The notes: generated by a model not told the origin, from the sequence alone. Positions 17,387 to 26,594 are shown, counted from the stretch's first letter. The stretch: DNA of 64,000 nt from Dechloromonas aromatica (nom. nud.) (GCA_017848965.1 JAFIHA010000052.1:62001-126000), one strand, 5' to 3'. Program-made: numbers and translations.

Positions 17387-17645
17387 CGTATTCCTCCTTT
17401 TTTGCTGTGGATGTCGCGGCAGCAAGCCAGTCGCCGCCGGACCTGGTGGATTAAACGCAAGCTGCCTTTCGAAGTGCTTTCGCTCGCTGCCGGTGGTGTG
17501 TTGCATATGGGAGCAACTGCTCCAGGCTTGAACAGTTCGCCCGCGCTGTTGCCGGGCAGTCCAGGCCGGTTGGGCGTTTGCGGATTGGCACGCCACTTGC
17601 AGTCTCACTCCCCATAACAGCCCGCAGGGGCGAGTGGAGTGAGAC

Positions 17646-18413
17646 ATGAATCCAATGACAGGCCTGGCCGCCATCTTCCTGGCGGCGTTGCTGACTGTCC
17701 GGCCTGCGCTGGCCGGGCAGGAAGACGTCGACCCGCTGGGCTCGGCGCGCTGGGGCGACATGCGTTACCTGTTTCCGGAGCAGGCGACGATACGCTTCGA
17801 CCAACGGGTCCGCGTGCTGGCGCCGGCAGTCGCCGAGAACCCGATGCAGGTGCCGGTCACCGTGGACGCCAGCGAGCTGGGGCCGGTCAGCGAGGTGATG
17901 GTGTTCGCCGACTTCAACCCGATCGTCGAGGTGCTGCGTTTCTACCCGCAGGCGGCGCCGGCCTGGCTGGGCTTTCGCGTCAAACTGCAGCAGTCGTCGC
18001 CGGTACGGGCGGCGGCGCGTACCGCCGATGGCGTCTGGCACGTCGGCGGTGCCTGGGTGACGACGGTCGGCGGCGGCTGCACCGCACCTTCGGCCAAGGC
18101 CGCGGCGCCGGACTGGCAGGCGCGCCTCAATCAGGTCAGCGGCCGGCAGTGGGAGAGCGGCGCGCAGGCCGGCCGGGTTCGCCTGCGCATCGAGCATCCG
18201 ATGGACACCGGGCTGGTCGCCGGGATTCCCGCCTTCCACCTGGAACAGGTCGAACTGCTGGCCGACGGCCGTTCGCTGATGCGCCTGCAACTGCACGAGC
18301 CGGTCAGCGAGAACCCGGTGTTCACCCTCAAGCGCGGCGCCGCCGAAGGGCCGGTCGAGGTACGCGGCCACGACAACAACGGCAATGCCTTCCAGGCGAG
18401 GATAGAACCATGA
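17646..18413 (+). CDS. Quinoprotein dehydrogenase-associated SoxYZ-like carrier protein
   Basis: A 255-residue exported fusion of a SoxY-like domain (about 25-150) and a SoxZ-like domain (about 165-255), with a signal peptide ending ALAG near residue 24. The SoxY-like part ends in VGGGC (around residue 143), matching the swinging-arm Cys motif of SoxY, but placed internally before the SoxZ part. Such fusions are a recognised family found beside PQQ dehydrogenases and are unrelated to thiosulphate oxidation there. The stop overlaps the next start by 4 bases (ATGA). Its cargo is unknown; a role in cofactor or substrate relay is inferred from context. Confidence 0.85.
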   Translation: MNPMTGLAAIFLAALLTVRPALAGQEDVDPLGSARWGDMRYLFPEQATIRFDQRVRVLAPAVAENPMQVPVTVDASELGPVSEVMVFADFNPIVEVLRFYPQAAPAWLGFRVKLQQSSPVRAAARTADGVWHVGGAWVTTVGGGCTAPSAKAAAPDWQARLNQVSGRQWESGAQAGRVRLRIEHPMDTGLVAGIPAFHLEQVELLADGRSLMRLQLHEPVSENPVFTLKRGAAEGPVEVRGHDNNGNAFQARIEP

Positions 18414-19348
18414 AGCGCTGGCTACCCCTGGCATTCCTGGCCATCACGCTGACCGCCGCCGGCGCCGATTTCGACTATCGCCTGCAGGCTGAGCGCGTTG
18501 CCGACGACGTCCATGTCTTCGTCGGCAAGACCGAGGATTTCACGCCGGCCAACGGCGGCAATATCGTCAACACCGGCTTCATCGTCGCTCCCGGCGGCAT
18601 CGTCGTCATCGACAGCGGCCCGTCGCGCCGCTACGGCGAACAGATGCGGCGGGCGATCGCCGCCGTGGACAGCCGGCCGCTGGCACTGGTCATCAATACC
18701 CACCATCACCCCGACCATTTCCTCGGCAACCAGGTTTTTGCCGACGTGCCGCTGGCGGCGCTGCCCGCCACCATCGAAGGTATCGCCAGCGACGGCAATG
18801 CCTTCGCCGAGAACCTCTACCGCCTGACCGGCGACTGGATGGCGGGGACCGAGGTGGTCGTGCCCAAACAGGCGCTGGCCGGCGGCCGCCAGGAGATCGC
18901 CGGGCGCCGCCTGCGCCTGCTGGCGCTCGACGGCCACACCGGCGCCGACCTGGCGATCTACGACGAGGTGAGCGGCGTGCTTTTCACCGGTGACCTCGGC
19001 TTTTTCGGCCGGGCGCCGACGACGCCGCACGCCGACGTGAACCGCTGGCTGGCGGCGCTCGACACGCTGGAAGCGATCACCCGCGAGCCCGGTTTCCGCG
19101 CCGTCGTCCCCGGGCACGGCCCGGTGGCGCGCGACGCGGCGCCGCTGCGCCAGACCCGCGCCTGGCTGAACTGGCTGCAGATGGCGCTGCGCCGTTCGGC
19201 GGAAAGCGGGCTGGACATGAACGAGACGATGGCCCAGCCGCTGCCCGCCGAGTTCGCCGGCCTGCCGGTGGCGGCCAGCGAATATCGGCGCTCGGTCGGC
19301 CACCTGTTCCCGGCCGTCGAGCGGGAGGCGCTCGGTGCGCCGCGCTGA
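18410..19348 (+). CDS. Quinoprotein relay-system zinc metallohydrolase (beta-lactamase fold)
   Basis: A 312-residue exported metallo-beta-lactamase-fold hydrolase with a signal peptide of about 20 residues. The zinc motif is THHHPDHFLGN (around residues 98-108); further ligands are likely the His of DGHTGADL, the Asp of LFTGDLGF and the His of VPGHGPV. It belongs to the family that accompanies SoxYZ-like carriers in quinoprotein systems. The ATGA overlap with the carrier supports a functional pair, possibly a hydrolase acting on a carrier-bound thioester or persulphide. The reaction is not established. Confidence 0.85.
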   Translation: MKRWLPLAFLAITLTAAGADFDYRLQAERVADDVHVFVGKTEDFTPANGGNIVNTGFIVAPGGIVVIDSGPSRRYGEQMRRAIAAVDSRPLALVINTHHHPDHFLGNQVFADVPLAALPATIEGIASDGNAFAENLYRLTGDWMAGTEVVVPKQALAGGRQEIAGRRLRLLALDGHTGADLAIYDEVSGVLFTGDLGFFGRAPTTPHADVNRWLAALDTLEAITREPGFRAVVPGHGPVARDAAPLRQTRAWLNWLQMALRRSAESGLDMNETMAQPLPAEFAGLPVAASEYRRSVGHLFPAVEREALGAPR

Positions 19349-20057
19349 AATGCCGCGGCCGACGCGCCGGCTGGGCGGCCTGATGCTGCTCTCGGCGCTG
19401 CTGCATGGTGGCGTCTTCCTGCTCATCGCGGGCAGCCGGCCGGCCTTGCCGCAGCCGCTACCACAGATCATCGCCACGCTGCGCCTGACGCCGCCGTCGA
19501 ACAACGCGGTGTCACCGGCGGCAAGTGCGCCGGCGACGCCGCTCCCGCAGGTCCGGCGCTTGCCGGCTGCCGCGGCGAACCCCCCGGTTCCGCGGCCGCA
19601 GGCGAGCGCCAGGCCGGCCAACGACGTGCCGTTGGCGACGAGCCCGGCCGCCGGCGCCAGCAGCGACACGGCGCCGGGGCCGGTGCTTGCTGCCCCAGCC
19701 GTCGCCGCGGCCGAGGCAACGCCCGGCGGCGTGCCGCCAGCCGCCCCCTCGGCGCCGCCGGCGGCAGCGCTGGCCGCTTACCGCCAGCAACTGAGCGCAC
19801 TGTTCGCGCAGCAGCGCAGCTACCCGCGGCTGGCGGCGATGCGCGGTTGGGAGGGCGAAGTCCGCCTGCGCCTGCGCGTCGCCCGGCGCGGCAACCTGGT
19901 CGCTGTCGACGTCGAGCGGTCGAGCGGCTTCGACGTCCTCGACCAGCACGCCCGCGCGCTGCTCGCCGCGCTCGGCGACCTGCCGCCGCCGCCGGGCGAT
20001 GGCGGCGAAATCCAGGTCGTCGTGCCGATCAATTACAAACTCGATAGAACCACCTGA
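19335..20057 (+). CDS. TonB-family energy transducer
   Basis: A 240-residue TonB-like protein. It has an N-terminal membrane anchor (about 16-35), a Pro/Ala-rich periplasmic linker (40-145) and a C-terminal TonB domain (about 160-240) with PRLAAMRGWEGEVRLRLRV and the usual GNLVAVDVERSSGF repeat. A GTG at 19335 is preferred because GGGAGG lies 6 bases upstream; an ATG at 19350 is the alternative. It overlaps the hydrolase gene and sits 10 bases before a TonB-dependent receptor, so it probably serves that receptor. ExbB/ExbD are not adjacent and would come from the locus near 60 kb. Confidence 0.82.
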   Translation: MRRAEMPRPTRRLGGLMLLSALLHGGVFLLIAGSRPALPQPLPQIIATLRLTPPSNNAVSPAASAPATPLPQVRRLPAAAANPPVPRPQASARPANDVPLATSPAAGASSDTAPGPVLAAPAVAAAEATPGGVPPAAPSAPPAAALAAYRQQLSALFAQQRSYPRLAAMRGWEGEVRLRLRVARRGNLVAVDVERSSGFDVLDQHARALLAALGDLPPPPGDGGEIQVVVPINYKLDRTT

Positions 20058-20067
20058 GGAAGCCCCG

Positions 20068-22380
20068 ATGTTCCGCCGTCTCACGCTCTCCCCGCTTGCC
20101 CTGGCGCTCGCCGCCGCCTTCGCCCCGGCCGCCGCCGCCGAATCCGTGCTCGAACTGCCGGCCGTCGAGGTGGTCGGCAATTCGCCGCTCGCCGGCATCG
20201 GCATCCCGCGCCTGCAGGTGCCGGCCAACGTGCAGGTGGTCGGCGAGCGTGATCTGGCGCAATCGGCGGCGCTCAACCTGCCGGGGCTGATGGGGCGCCA
20301 ACTGGCTGGCGTGACGATCAACGAGGTGCAGGGCAACCCTTTCCAGCAGGACGTCAATTACCGCGGCTTCACCGCCTCGCCGCTGCTCGGCACCGCCCAG
20401 GGGCTGTCGGTCTATCTCGACGGCGTGCGCGTCAATGAGCCCTTCGGCGACACCGTGAACTGGGACCTGCTGCCGCAGGCGGCGCTCGCCGGCATGGAAG
20501 TGGCGCCCGGCTCCAACCCGCTGTTCGGCCTCAACACCCTGGGCGGCGCGCTCGCCCTGCGCACGCGCAACGGCTTCGACCATCCGGGGACGACGCTGGA
20601 GGCGATGGCCGGCAGCTTCGGACGGCGCACGCTGGCCTTCGCTTCCGGCGGGCAGCGCGACAGCCTGGGCTGGTACGTCGCCGGCGACGGTTTCGCCGAG
20701 GACGGCTGGCGCGATTTCTCCAAATCCGATGCCGGCCGTTTCTTCGCCAAGCTGTCCCAGCGCAGCGCCGCCGGCGAACTCGACTTCAGCCTGCTGCGGG
20801 CGCGCACCAAGATGACCGGCAACGGCCTGCTGCCGCTGTCGATGTACGAAGCCGACCGGGCGCAGGTGTTCACCCATCCCGACGAGACGCGCAACGATCT
20901 CCTTCACCTCGCCCTGGCCGGGCGCCTCTGGCTGAACGGCGAGCAGAGCCTGTCGGGCAACGTCTACCACCGGCGCAACACGACGCGAACGCTAAACGGC
21001 GACGCCAACGACGAATTCGAGGACAGCCCCTTCGATGGCGTTTCCGACGAGGAATCCGGCGCCAACAACCGGACCCGTACCCGGCAGCGCGGCGAGGGGC
21101 TGGCGCTGCAGTGGAACCTGAACGGCGAGCGCCACCAGATGACGGTCGGCACGTCGTGGGACCGCGCCCGCATCCGTTTCCGCCAGACGCAGCAGCTCGG
21201 CGTGATCGATCCGACACGCGGCGTCGGCGACCTCGAAGACGAGGAAGTCGAGAACGCGATCCGCGGCACCACCGAGACCGTCTCCCTGTTCGTCACCGAC
21301 ACCGTCGCCCTCAGCCCGGTCCTCCACCTGACCGCGTCGGCGCGCTACAACGCCAGCCACGTCACCACTTTCGACCAGCTCAACCGCGTCGCCCCCAACC
21401 TCGACGGCGATCACCGCTACCGCAAGCTCAACCCGGCGCTCGGCCTGACCTGGCAGGTGGCGCCGGCGCTCAACGCCTACGCCGGCTTCAGCCAGGGCAG
21501 CCGGGTGCCGACGCCGATCGAGCTGGGCTGCGCCGACCCGGCCAATCCCTGCACGCTGCCCAACGCGATGGCCGCCGACCCCTACCTCAAGCAGGTCGTC
21601 GCCCGCACCCTGGAAGCCGGGCTGCGCGGCAAGCTGGCCGGCGGCATCGGCTGGAATGCCGGCGTCTTCCGCACCGTCGCCGACGACGACATCCTGTTCG
21701 TCGGCACCTCGACCAGCGCCGGTTATTTCACCAATTTCGGCCGCACCCGGCGCCAGGGCGTCGAGCTTGGCATCGACGGCCGGCACGGCAAGTTCGACTG
21801 GTTCGCCAGCTACAGCTGGCTGCACGCCACCTTCGGCTCGGCAGCCTGCCTGCTCGCCGAGAACAACAGCTCGCGCGGCACCTCGGCAGCATGCACGGCG
21901 AACGGCCAGGACGACGAGATCGAAGTGCGCAAGGGCGACCGCCTGCCCGGCCTGCCGGCGCACAGCCTCAAGCTCGGCCTGAGCTGGCAGGCCGCCGACT
22001 GGCTGCGCCTGGGCGGCGACCTGCAGGCCTTCTCCGGGCAGTACGCGCGCGGCAACGAGAACAACGCGCACCGCGCCGGCAGCGCTACCGACGCCTTCGG
22101 CAACACCCGCGTCTTCAGCGGCAGCGGCCGCCTGCCCGGCTACGCCATCCTCAACCTCAACGCCGAGGCCCGCCTGGGCGGTGGCTGGGAAGTCTTCGCG
22201 CGGGTCGACAACGTCTTCGACAAACGCTATGCGACGGCCGCCGCGCTGGCCGAAAACCCGTTTTCCGCCAACGGCGCCTTCCAGGTTGATAGCGCCGACT
22301 GGCGGCGCGAAACCTTCGTCGCGCCGGGGGCGCCACGCGCCGGCTGGCTCGGCGTGCGCTACCGCTTCGCCGGACTGTGA
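20068..22380 (+). CDS. TonB-dependent outer-membrane receptor in the quinoprotein cluster
   Basis: A 770-residue receptor. Signal peptide about 1-22, plug domain about 25-150 (PAVEVVGNS, YLDGVRVNEPFGDTVNWD, GSNPLFGLNTLGGALALR) and a 22-strand barrel ending WLGVRYRFAGL. The ATG at 20068 has GAGGAAG upstream. It lies in a run SoxYZ-like carrier, metallohydrolase, TonB, receptor, two-component pair, all overlapping or within 10 bases, so it is very likely one operon. The context suggests uptake of something needed by quinoproteins, such as a chelated metal (lanthanide or calcium) or a related cofactor. The ligand is not known, and iron-siderophore uptake is the default alternative. Confidence 0.88.
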   Translation: MFRRLTLSPLALALAAAFAPAAAAESVLELPAVEVVGNSPLAGIGIPRLQVPANVQVVGERDLAQSAALNLPGLMGRQLAGVTINEVQGNPFQQDVNYRGFTASPLLGTAQGLSVYLDGVRVNEPFGDTVNWDLLPQAALAGMEVAPGSNPLFGLNTLGGALALRTRNGFDHPGTTLEAMAGSFGRRTLAFASGGQRDSLGWYVAGDGFAEDGWRDFSKSDAGRFFAKLSQRSAAGELDFSLLRARTKMTGNGLLPLSMYEADRAQVFTHPDETRNDLLHLALAGRLWLNGEQSLSGNVYHRRNTTRTLNGDANDEFEDSPFDGVSDEESGANNRTRTRQRGEGLALQWNLNGERHQMTVGTSWDRARIRFRQTQQLGVIDPTRGVGDLEDEEVENAIRGTTETVSLFVTDTVALSPVLHLTASARYNASHVTTFDQLNRVAPNLDGDHRYRKLNPALGLTWQVAPALNAYAGFSQGSRVPTPIELGCADPANPCTLPNAMAADPYLKQVVARTLEAGLRGKLAGGIGWNAGVFRTVADDDILFVGTSTSAGYFTNFGRTRRQGVELGIDGRHGKFDWFASYSWLHATFGSAACLLAENNSSRGTSAACTANGQDDEIEVRKGDRLPGLPAHSLKLGLSWQAADWLRLGGDLQAFSGQYARGNENNAHRAGSATDAFGNTRVFSGSGRLPGYAILNLNAEARLGGGWEVFARVDNVFDKRYATAAALAENPFSANGAFQVDSADWRRETFVAPGAPRAGWLGVRYRFAGL

Positions 22381-23720
22381 GCGCGATGCGTCCGCTACGC
22401 CTGCACACCCGCATCAGCCTGGTCCTCACCGGCTTGGCCGGCAGCCTTTGCGCGGTCCTCGTCGGCCTCTGGCTGCACGGCGCGCGGCAGGGCATCCACG
22501 AGGAAATCGAGGCCGCCAACCGGGTTTCCGGGCAGTGGCTGGCGGCCCTCGTCGAGCACCTGCCGGCGAACGCCGTCGAGCTGCAGGCGGCGCTCGCGCC
22601 GCTCGGCCGCATCCGCGCCAACGAACTGCAGCTGCTCGATGCCGGCGGCCGCCTGCATTACCGCTCGCCGCCGCCGACCTACAAGGCTGGGCGGCAGGCG
22701 CCGGACTGGTTCGCCGAACTGTTGCGGCCGCGGATCGCGCCGCGTCTGCTGGCGGTCGGCGAGTTGCGCCTGGTCCTGGTGCCCGACGCGTCGCGCGCGG
22801 TGATCGACGCCTGGGACGAGCTTTGCGCCGTCGCCGGCTGGGCGCTCGGCCTGCTCGGCTTGCTCTTCGTCGTCGTCCGCCGCGCGCTGGACCGCGCCTT
22901 GCAGCCGCTGGACGAAGTGATGCGGGCGCTGCAGCGGATCGGTTACGGGCGCTTCGACCTGCGTCTGCCAGTCTTCCCGGTGCCCGAACTGGCCAGCCTG
23001 TCGAATGCCTTCAACGGCATGGCCGACCGCTTGCGGGCGGCGGTCGACGACAACGTCCGCCTGGAAACCGAGCGCGAACTGGCGCAACGCCTGCAGGCCC
23101 GGCTGGAGGAGGAGCGGCGGCAGATCGCCCGCGAACTGCACGACGAGATGGCGCAGGGCATCACCGCCGTGCGCGCGCTGGCCGGCGCCGTTGTTCAGCG
23201 CACGGCGGAACAGCCGGCGCTGCAGGCACCGGCGCAGCACATCCTGGCGGTGACCGGCGAACTGCAGGACGGCGTCCGCCGCATCCTGCACCGTCTGCGG
23301 CCGCTGCCCGGCGGCGAGCTGGCTGCGCGGCTGAACGACTATTGCGCCAGTTGGCGGCGCCAGCACGAGACGGTGGCGCTGCAACTGCGCGTCGCGCTCG
23401 CCGGCCACGAGCCGGACGATGCGCTGGCCGCGGCTGCGCTGCGCATCGTCCAGGAAGGGCTGACCAATGTCGCCCGGCACGCCGCCGCCAGCGAGGTCGA
23501 GCTGAGCGTCAGCGGCGGCGACGGCGTCCTGCGTATCGCGCTGCTCGACAACGGGCGCGGCGCCGGCGGGCGCTCCGCCGCCGCCGGCTGCGGCCTCGGC
23601 CTGACCGGCATGGGCGAGCGGGTGGCCGGCCTCGGCGGCAGCCTGCATTTCTTCACCCCGGCCGGCGGCGGCTTCGGCCTGGTCGCGACGCTGCCGCTTT
23701 TTTCCCTGGAGGTAGCATGA
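22377..23720 (+). CDS. NarX/UhpB-type sensor histidine kinase (HisKA_3)
   Basis: A 447-residue membrane kinase. Transmembrane segment 1 is near residues 15-35, a short periplasmic sensor follows (about 36-140), transmembrane segment 2 is near 150-170, then a HAMP region. The HisKA_3 box has His255 in ARELHDEMAQG, and the ATPase domain has GLTNVARHA, LDNGRGAGG and CGLGLTGMGERV. The start is a GTG overlapping the receptor stop; an ATG at 22386 is possible. It overlaps its NarL-type regulator by 4 bases. PedS2/PedR2 and ExaD/ExaE, which control PQQ dehydrogenases, are of the same general type, so control of the quinoprotein genes is plausible. Confidence 0.85.
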   Translation: MSAMRPLRLHTRISLVLTGLAGSLCAVLVGLWLHGARQGIHEEIEAANRVSGQWLAALVEHLPANAVELQAALAPLGRIRANELQLLDAGGRLHYRSPPPTYKAGRQAPDWFAELLRPRIAPRLLAVGELRLVLVPDASRAVIDAWDELCAVAGWALGLLGLLFVVVRRALDRALQPLDEVMRALQRIGYGRFDLRLPVFPVPELASLSNAFNGMADRLRAAVDDNVRLETERELAQRLQARLEEERRQIARELHDEMAQGITAVRALAGAVVQRTAEQPALQAPAQHILAVTGELQDGVRRILHRLRPLPGGELAARLNDYCASWRRQHETVALQLRVALAGHEPDDALAAAALRIVQEGLTNVARHAAASEVELSVSGGDGVLRIALLDNGRGAGGRSAAAGCGLGLTGMGERVAGLGGSLHFFTPAGGGFGLVATLPLFSLEVA

Positions 23721-24364
23721 ACCCATCCTTGAAAAACGTCCGCGTCGTGCTCGCCGACGATCACGCGGTGGTCCGCCTCGGTTTCCGGCTCTTGCTCGAA
23801 GGGGCCGGAGCGCTAGTGGTCGGCGAGGCGGCAGACGGCGAAGGCGCGCTGCGCCTGCACGCCGAAATGGCCCCCGACCTGCTGGTGATGGATGTGTCGA
23901 TGCCGGGCGGCGGCGGCCTGTTGGCGCTCGAACGCCTGCGCGCCCGCGACCCGGTGGCGCGCATCCTGATGCTCTCGGCACATCACGACGAGATCGTGCC
24001 GGTGCGTGCGCTGCGCCTGGGCGCCAACGGCTACCTGTGCAAGCGGGCGGCGCCGGCCGAGTTCCTGCGCGCCGTCGCCCAGGTGGCGGCCGGGCGCCGC
24101 TACCTCGATCCGGAGCTGGCGCAGCAGGTGGCGCTGGCCCAGCTCTCCGGCGCTGCGCAGCCGCTGGAGACGCTGACCGAGAAGGAACTGGCGGTCTTCC
24201 TCAAACTCGCCGCCGGGCAGACGGTCAACGACGTGGCCGGCGACTTCCACGTCAGCCCGAGCACGGTCGGCACTCACCTCTACCACATCAAGCAGAAGCT
24301 GAACCTGCGCAATCCGGCCGAGATCACGCTGCTGGCGGTGCGCAACGGGCTGATCGAAGCCTGA
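23717..24364 (+). CDS. NarL/LuxR-family response regulator
   Basis: A 215-residue regulator. The receiver domain (about 7-125) has Asp14-Asp15 and phospho-acceptor Asp59 (LLVMDVSMPG). The C-terminal LuxR-type helix-turn-helix (about 148-212) has LTEKELAVFLKLAAGQTVND and VSPSTVGTHLYHIKQKL. The start overlaps the kinase stop (ATGA), preceded by GGAGG. It is likely to control its own operon and possibly the downstream PqqU-like receptor or the PQQ dehydrogenases. Target genes cannot be identified from this sequence. Confidence 0.88.
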   Translation: MNPSLKNVRVVLADDHAVVRLGFRLLLEGAGALVVGEAADGEGALRLHAEMAPDLLVMDVSMPGGGGLLALERLRARDPVARILMLSAHHDEIVPVRALRLGANGYLCKRAAPAEFLRAVAQVAAGRRYLDPELAQQVALAQLSGAAQPLETLTEKELAVFLKLAAGQTVNDVAGDFHVSPSTVGTHLYHIKQKLNLRNPAEITLLAVRNGLIEA

Positions 24365-24424
24365 GACGGGGGCGAATCATGATTTTCATGAGGTCGCGCT
24401 GGCGAACTCCGGGACGGCAGGCCG

Positions 24425-24463
24425 GTGGCGGCTGGGAATAATGAACCGGAGACGGGCCGCCAC
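24425..24463 (+). other. Leader hairpin upstream of the PqqU-like receptor
   Basis: GTGGCGGC (24425-24432) and GCCGCCAC (24456-24463) form a perfect 8-bp stem with a 23-base loop containing CCGGAGACGG. It lies 33 bases before the receptor ATG in the 132-bp gap after the response regulator. No T-run follows. It may act on mRNA stability or as a protein-binding leader. A cobalamin riboswitch was considered but most of its conserved core is absent. Confidence 0.4.
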
Positions 24464-24496
24464 GGTCCGCCCAACCATAAACCAGGAGAGAGACTG

Positions 24497-26587
24497 ATGA
24501 ACTGCCGCCCGACCCCCATCGCCGCCTGTCTGGCGCTTGCTTTCGCCGTGCCGGCCGCGGCTGCCGAAGACGCCGTGCGGCTCGATCCGCTGGTCATCAC
24601 CGGCAGCCGCGTCGAACAGAATACTTTCGATCTGCCGGCGGCGATCGACGTCGTCGATGTGGCGAGCGTCGGGGCGACGCAAGCCCGGGTCAATGCCTCG
24701 GAAGCGCTGGCCGGGGTACCGGGGATCGTCGTCCAGAACCGCCAGAACTACGCCCAGGACCTGCAGATTTCGTCGCGCGGCTTCGGCGCCCGTACCGCCT
24801 TCGGGGTGCGCGGCATCCGTCTGGTCGCCGACGGCATCCCGGCGTCGATGCCGGACGGACAGGGGCAGGCGGCGACCTTCAACCTCGACCGCGCCGAGCG
24901 CATCGAGGTCATGCGCGGCCCCTTGTCGGCGATCTACGGCAACGCGGCGGGCGGCGTCATCCAGTTGTTCACGCCGGACGGCAAGGGCAGGCCGAGCGTC
25001 GAAGGGCGCTTCAGCGCCGGCAGCGACAGCAGCTGGAAAACCGACCTGGCGAGCCAGGGCGAGGTCGGCGGCGTCTCCTACGTAGTCGATACCTCGCGCT
25101 TCGTTTCCGACGGCTACCGCGATCACAGCGAAGTCCGGCGCGATCAGTCGCTGGTCAAGCTGGGCGTCTCGCCGAGCCCGGACGGCCGGCTGACTTTCGT
25201 CGCCAGCAGCTTCCGCCAGGTGGCCGACGATCCGCTCGGCCTCGACTGGGCGAGCGCCCGCAGCAAGCCGACCAGCGTCGTGCCGGCGGCGCTCGCCTAC
25301 GACACGCGTAAGCGGATCAGCCAGCAGCAGGGCGGCCTCAACTACGAGCACCGCTTCGGCGACGACAGCCTGCAGTTGGCGGCCTACGCCGGGCAGCGTT
25401 CGGTGATCCAGTACCAGTCGATTCCTACCTTTGTTCAGGCCAACCCGCGCCATTCCGGCGGCGTCATCGATTTCGAGCGTAGCTATGCCGGCGCCTCGGC
25501 GCGCTGGATCGCCCGCCGCCAGGTCGCTGGCGGCGGCCTGACGACGACGTTCGGCGCCGACTACGAGCGCTCGGTGGACGACCGCCAGGGCTTCGAGAAT
25601 TTCGTCGGCGCGACGCTTGGCGTCAAGGGCGCCTTGCGCCGTGACGAAACCGACCGCGTCGCGGCGAGCGGCGTCTACGTGCAGAGCCAGTGGCAGGGCG
25701 AGCGCTGGAACTTCAGCGGCGGCCTGCGCCACAGCCGCGTCGCCTTCAAGGTCAGCGACCACTACATCGTCGGCGTCAACGGCGACGACAGCGGTTCGGT
25801 CGATTACCGGAAGACGACGCCGACGCTGGCTGCGATGTACGCGCTGACCCCGGCGGTCAATCTCTACGCCAGCGTCGCCCGCGGCTTCGAGACGCCGTCA
25901 CTGAACGAGCTGTTCTATTCCGGTCCCGGCGCGACCTTCAGCTTCGACCTCAAGCCGGCCACCAGCACCCACCTCGAAGCCGGCATCAAGGCCATGCTCG
26001 GCGACAACGCGCGGCTCGACGTCGCACTGTTCGAAGTGCGGACCAAGGACGAACTGGTCGTTGCCGCTTCCTCTGGCGGCCGTACCAGCTACATCAACGC
26101 CAGTCGGACGCTGCGCCGCGGTGTCGAGGCTTCGCTTGACGCCCACTGGGCCGGCGGTTTCTCCGGCCGGCTCGCCTATACCGGCCTGCGCGCCGAGTTC
26201 GACAAGGCCTATACCGGTAGCAGCGGCGTCGTCGCTGCCGGCAACCGGCTGCCCGGCGTGCCGTCCTCGCAACTGTTCGGCGAACTGGCCTGGAAACACG
26301 CGGCGAGCGGTTTCCAGGCGGCGATCGAAGGCGTGGCGCGCAGCCGGGTCTATGTCGACGACCGGAACGCGGCGCGCTCGGCGCCCGGCTACGCGATCGC
26401 CAACCTGCGCTTCGCCGTCGAGCGCAACTACGGCGCCTTCTCGGTCGGCAGCTTCCTGCGCATCGACAACCTGTTCGACCGCGAGTACATCGGTTCGGTG
26501 GTGGTCGGCGACGGCAACGGTCGCTACTACGAACCGGCGCCCGGCCGCGCCTGGCTGGCCGGGGTGAGCCTGAAGCACCAGTTCTGA
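24497..26587 (+). CDS. pqqU: PqqU/YncD-like TonB-dependent receptor (PQQ uptake)
   Basis: A 696-residue receptor with a signal peptide ending AAA near residue 22. The plug and barrel carry stretches that, from memory, match Escherichia coli YncD, now called PqqU: VQNRQNYAQDLQ, RGFGARTAFGVRGIRL, GIPASMPDGQGQ, GYRDHSEV, VARGFETPSLNELFY, SSGGRTSYINASRT and, at the end, FDREYIGSVVVGDGNGRYYEP followed by APGR, here given as separate parts of one conserved region. PqqU imports PQQ across the outer membrane. GGAGAGA precedes the ATG at 24497. It follows the quinoprotein-relay cluster and two-component genes, which fits supply of PQQ to the dehydrogenases. No pqqABCDE genes are in the window. The assignment rests on remembered similarity, so a direct alignment is the decisive test. 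Confidence 0.82.
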   Translation: MNCRPTPIAACLALAFAVPAAAAEDAVRLDPLVITGSRVEQNTFDLPAAIDVVDVASVGATQARVNASEALAGVPGIVVQNRQNYAQDLQISSRGFGARTAFGVRGIRLVADGIPASMPDGQGQAATFNLDRAERIEVMRGPLSAIYGNAAGGVIQLFTPDGKGRPSVEGRFSAGSDSSWKTDLASQGEVGGVSYVVDTSRFVSDGYRDHSEVRRDQSLVKLGVSPSPDGRLTFVASSFRQVADDPLGLDWASARSKPTSVVPAALAYDTRKRISQQQGGLNYEHRFGDDSLQLAAYAGQRSVIQYQSIPTFVQANPRHSGGVIDFERSYAGASARWIARRQVAGGGLTTTFGADYERSVDDRQGFENFVGATLGVKGALRRDETDRVAASGVYVQSQWQGERWNFSGGLRHSRVAFKVSDHYIVGVNGDDSGSVDYRKTTPTLAAMYALTPAVNLYASVARGFETPSLNELFYSGPGATFSFDLKPATSTHLEAGIKAMLGDNARLDVALFEVRTKDELVVAASSGGRTSYINASRTLRRGVEASLDAHWAGGFSGRLAYTGLRAEFDKAYTGSSGVVAAGNRLPGVPSSQLFGELAWKHAASGFQAAIEGVARSRVYVDDRNAARSAPGYAIANLRFAVERNYGAFSVGSFLRIDNLFDREYIGSVVVGDGNGRYYEPAPGRAWLAGVSLKHQF

Positions 26588-26594
26588 GCGCGGC

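Noticed and set aside
17646..19348. Thiosulphate oxidation (sox) genes
   Set aside because: The carrier is a SoxYZ-like fusion with an internal GGC arm and no soxA, soxB, soxX or soxCD nearby. The family is the quinoprotein-associated one.
24365..24496. Possible cobalamin riboswitch before the PqqU-like receptor (CCGGAGACGGGCC resembles the B12 box)
   Set aside because: Only 132 bases are available after the regulator gene, and other conserved parts of the core were not found. The receptor resembles PqqU rather than BtuB. Only a simple hairpin is supported.
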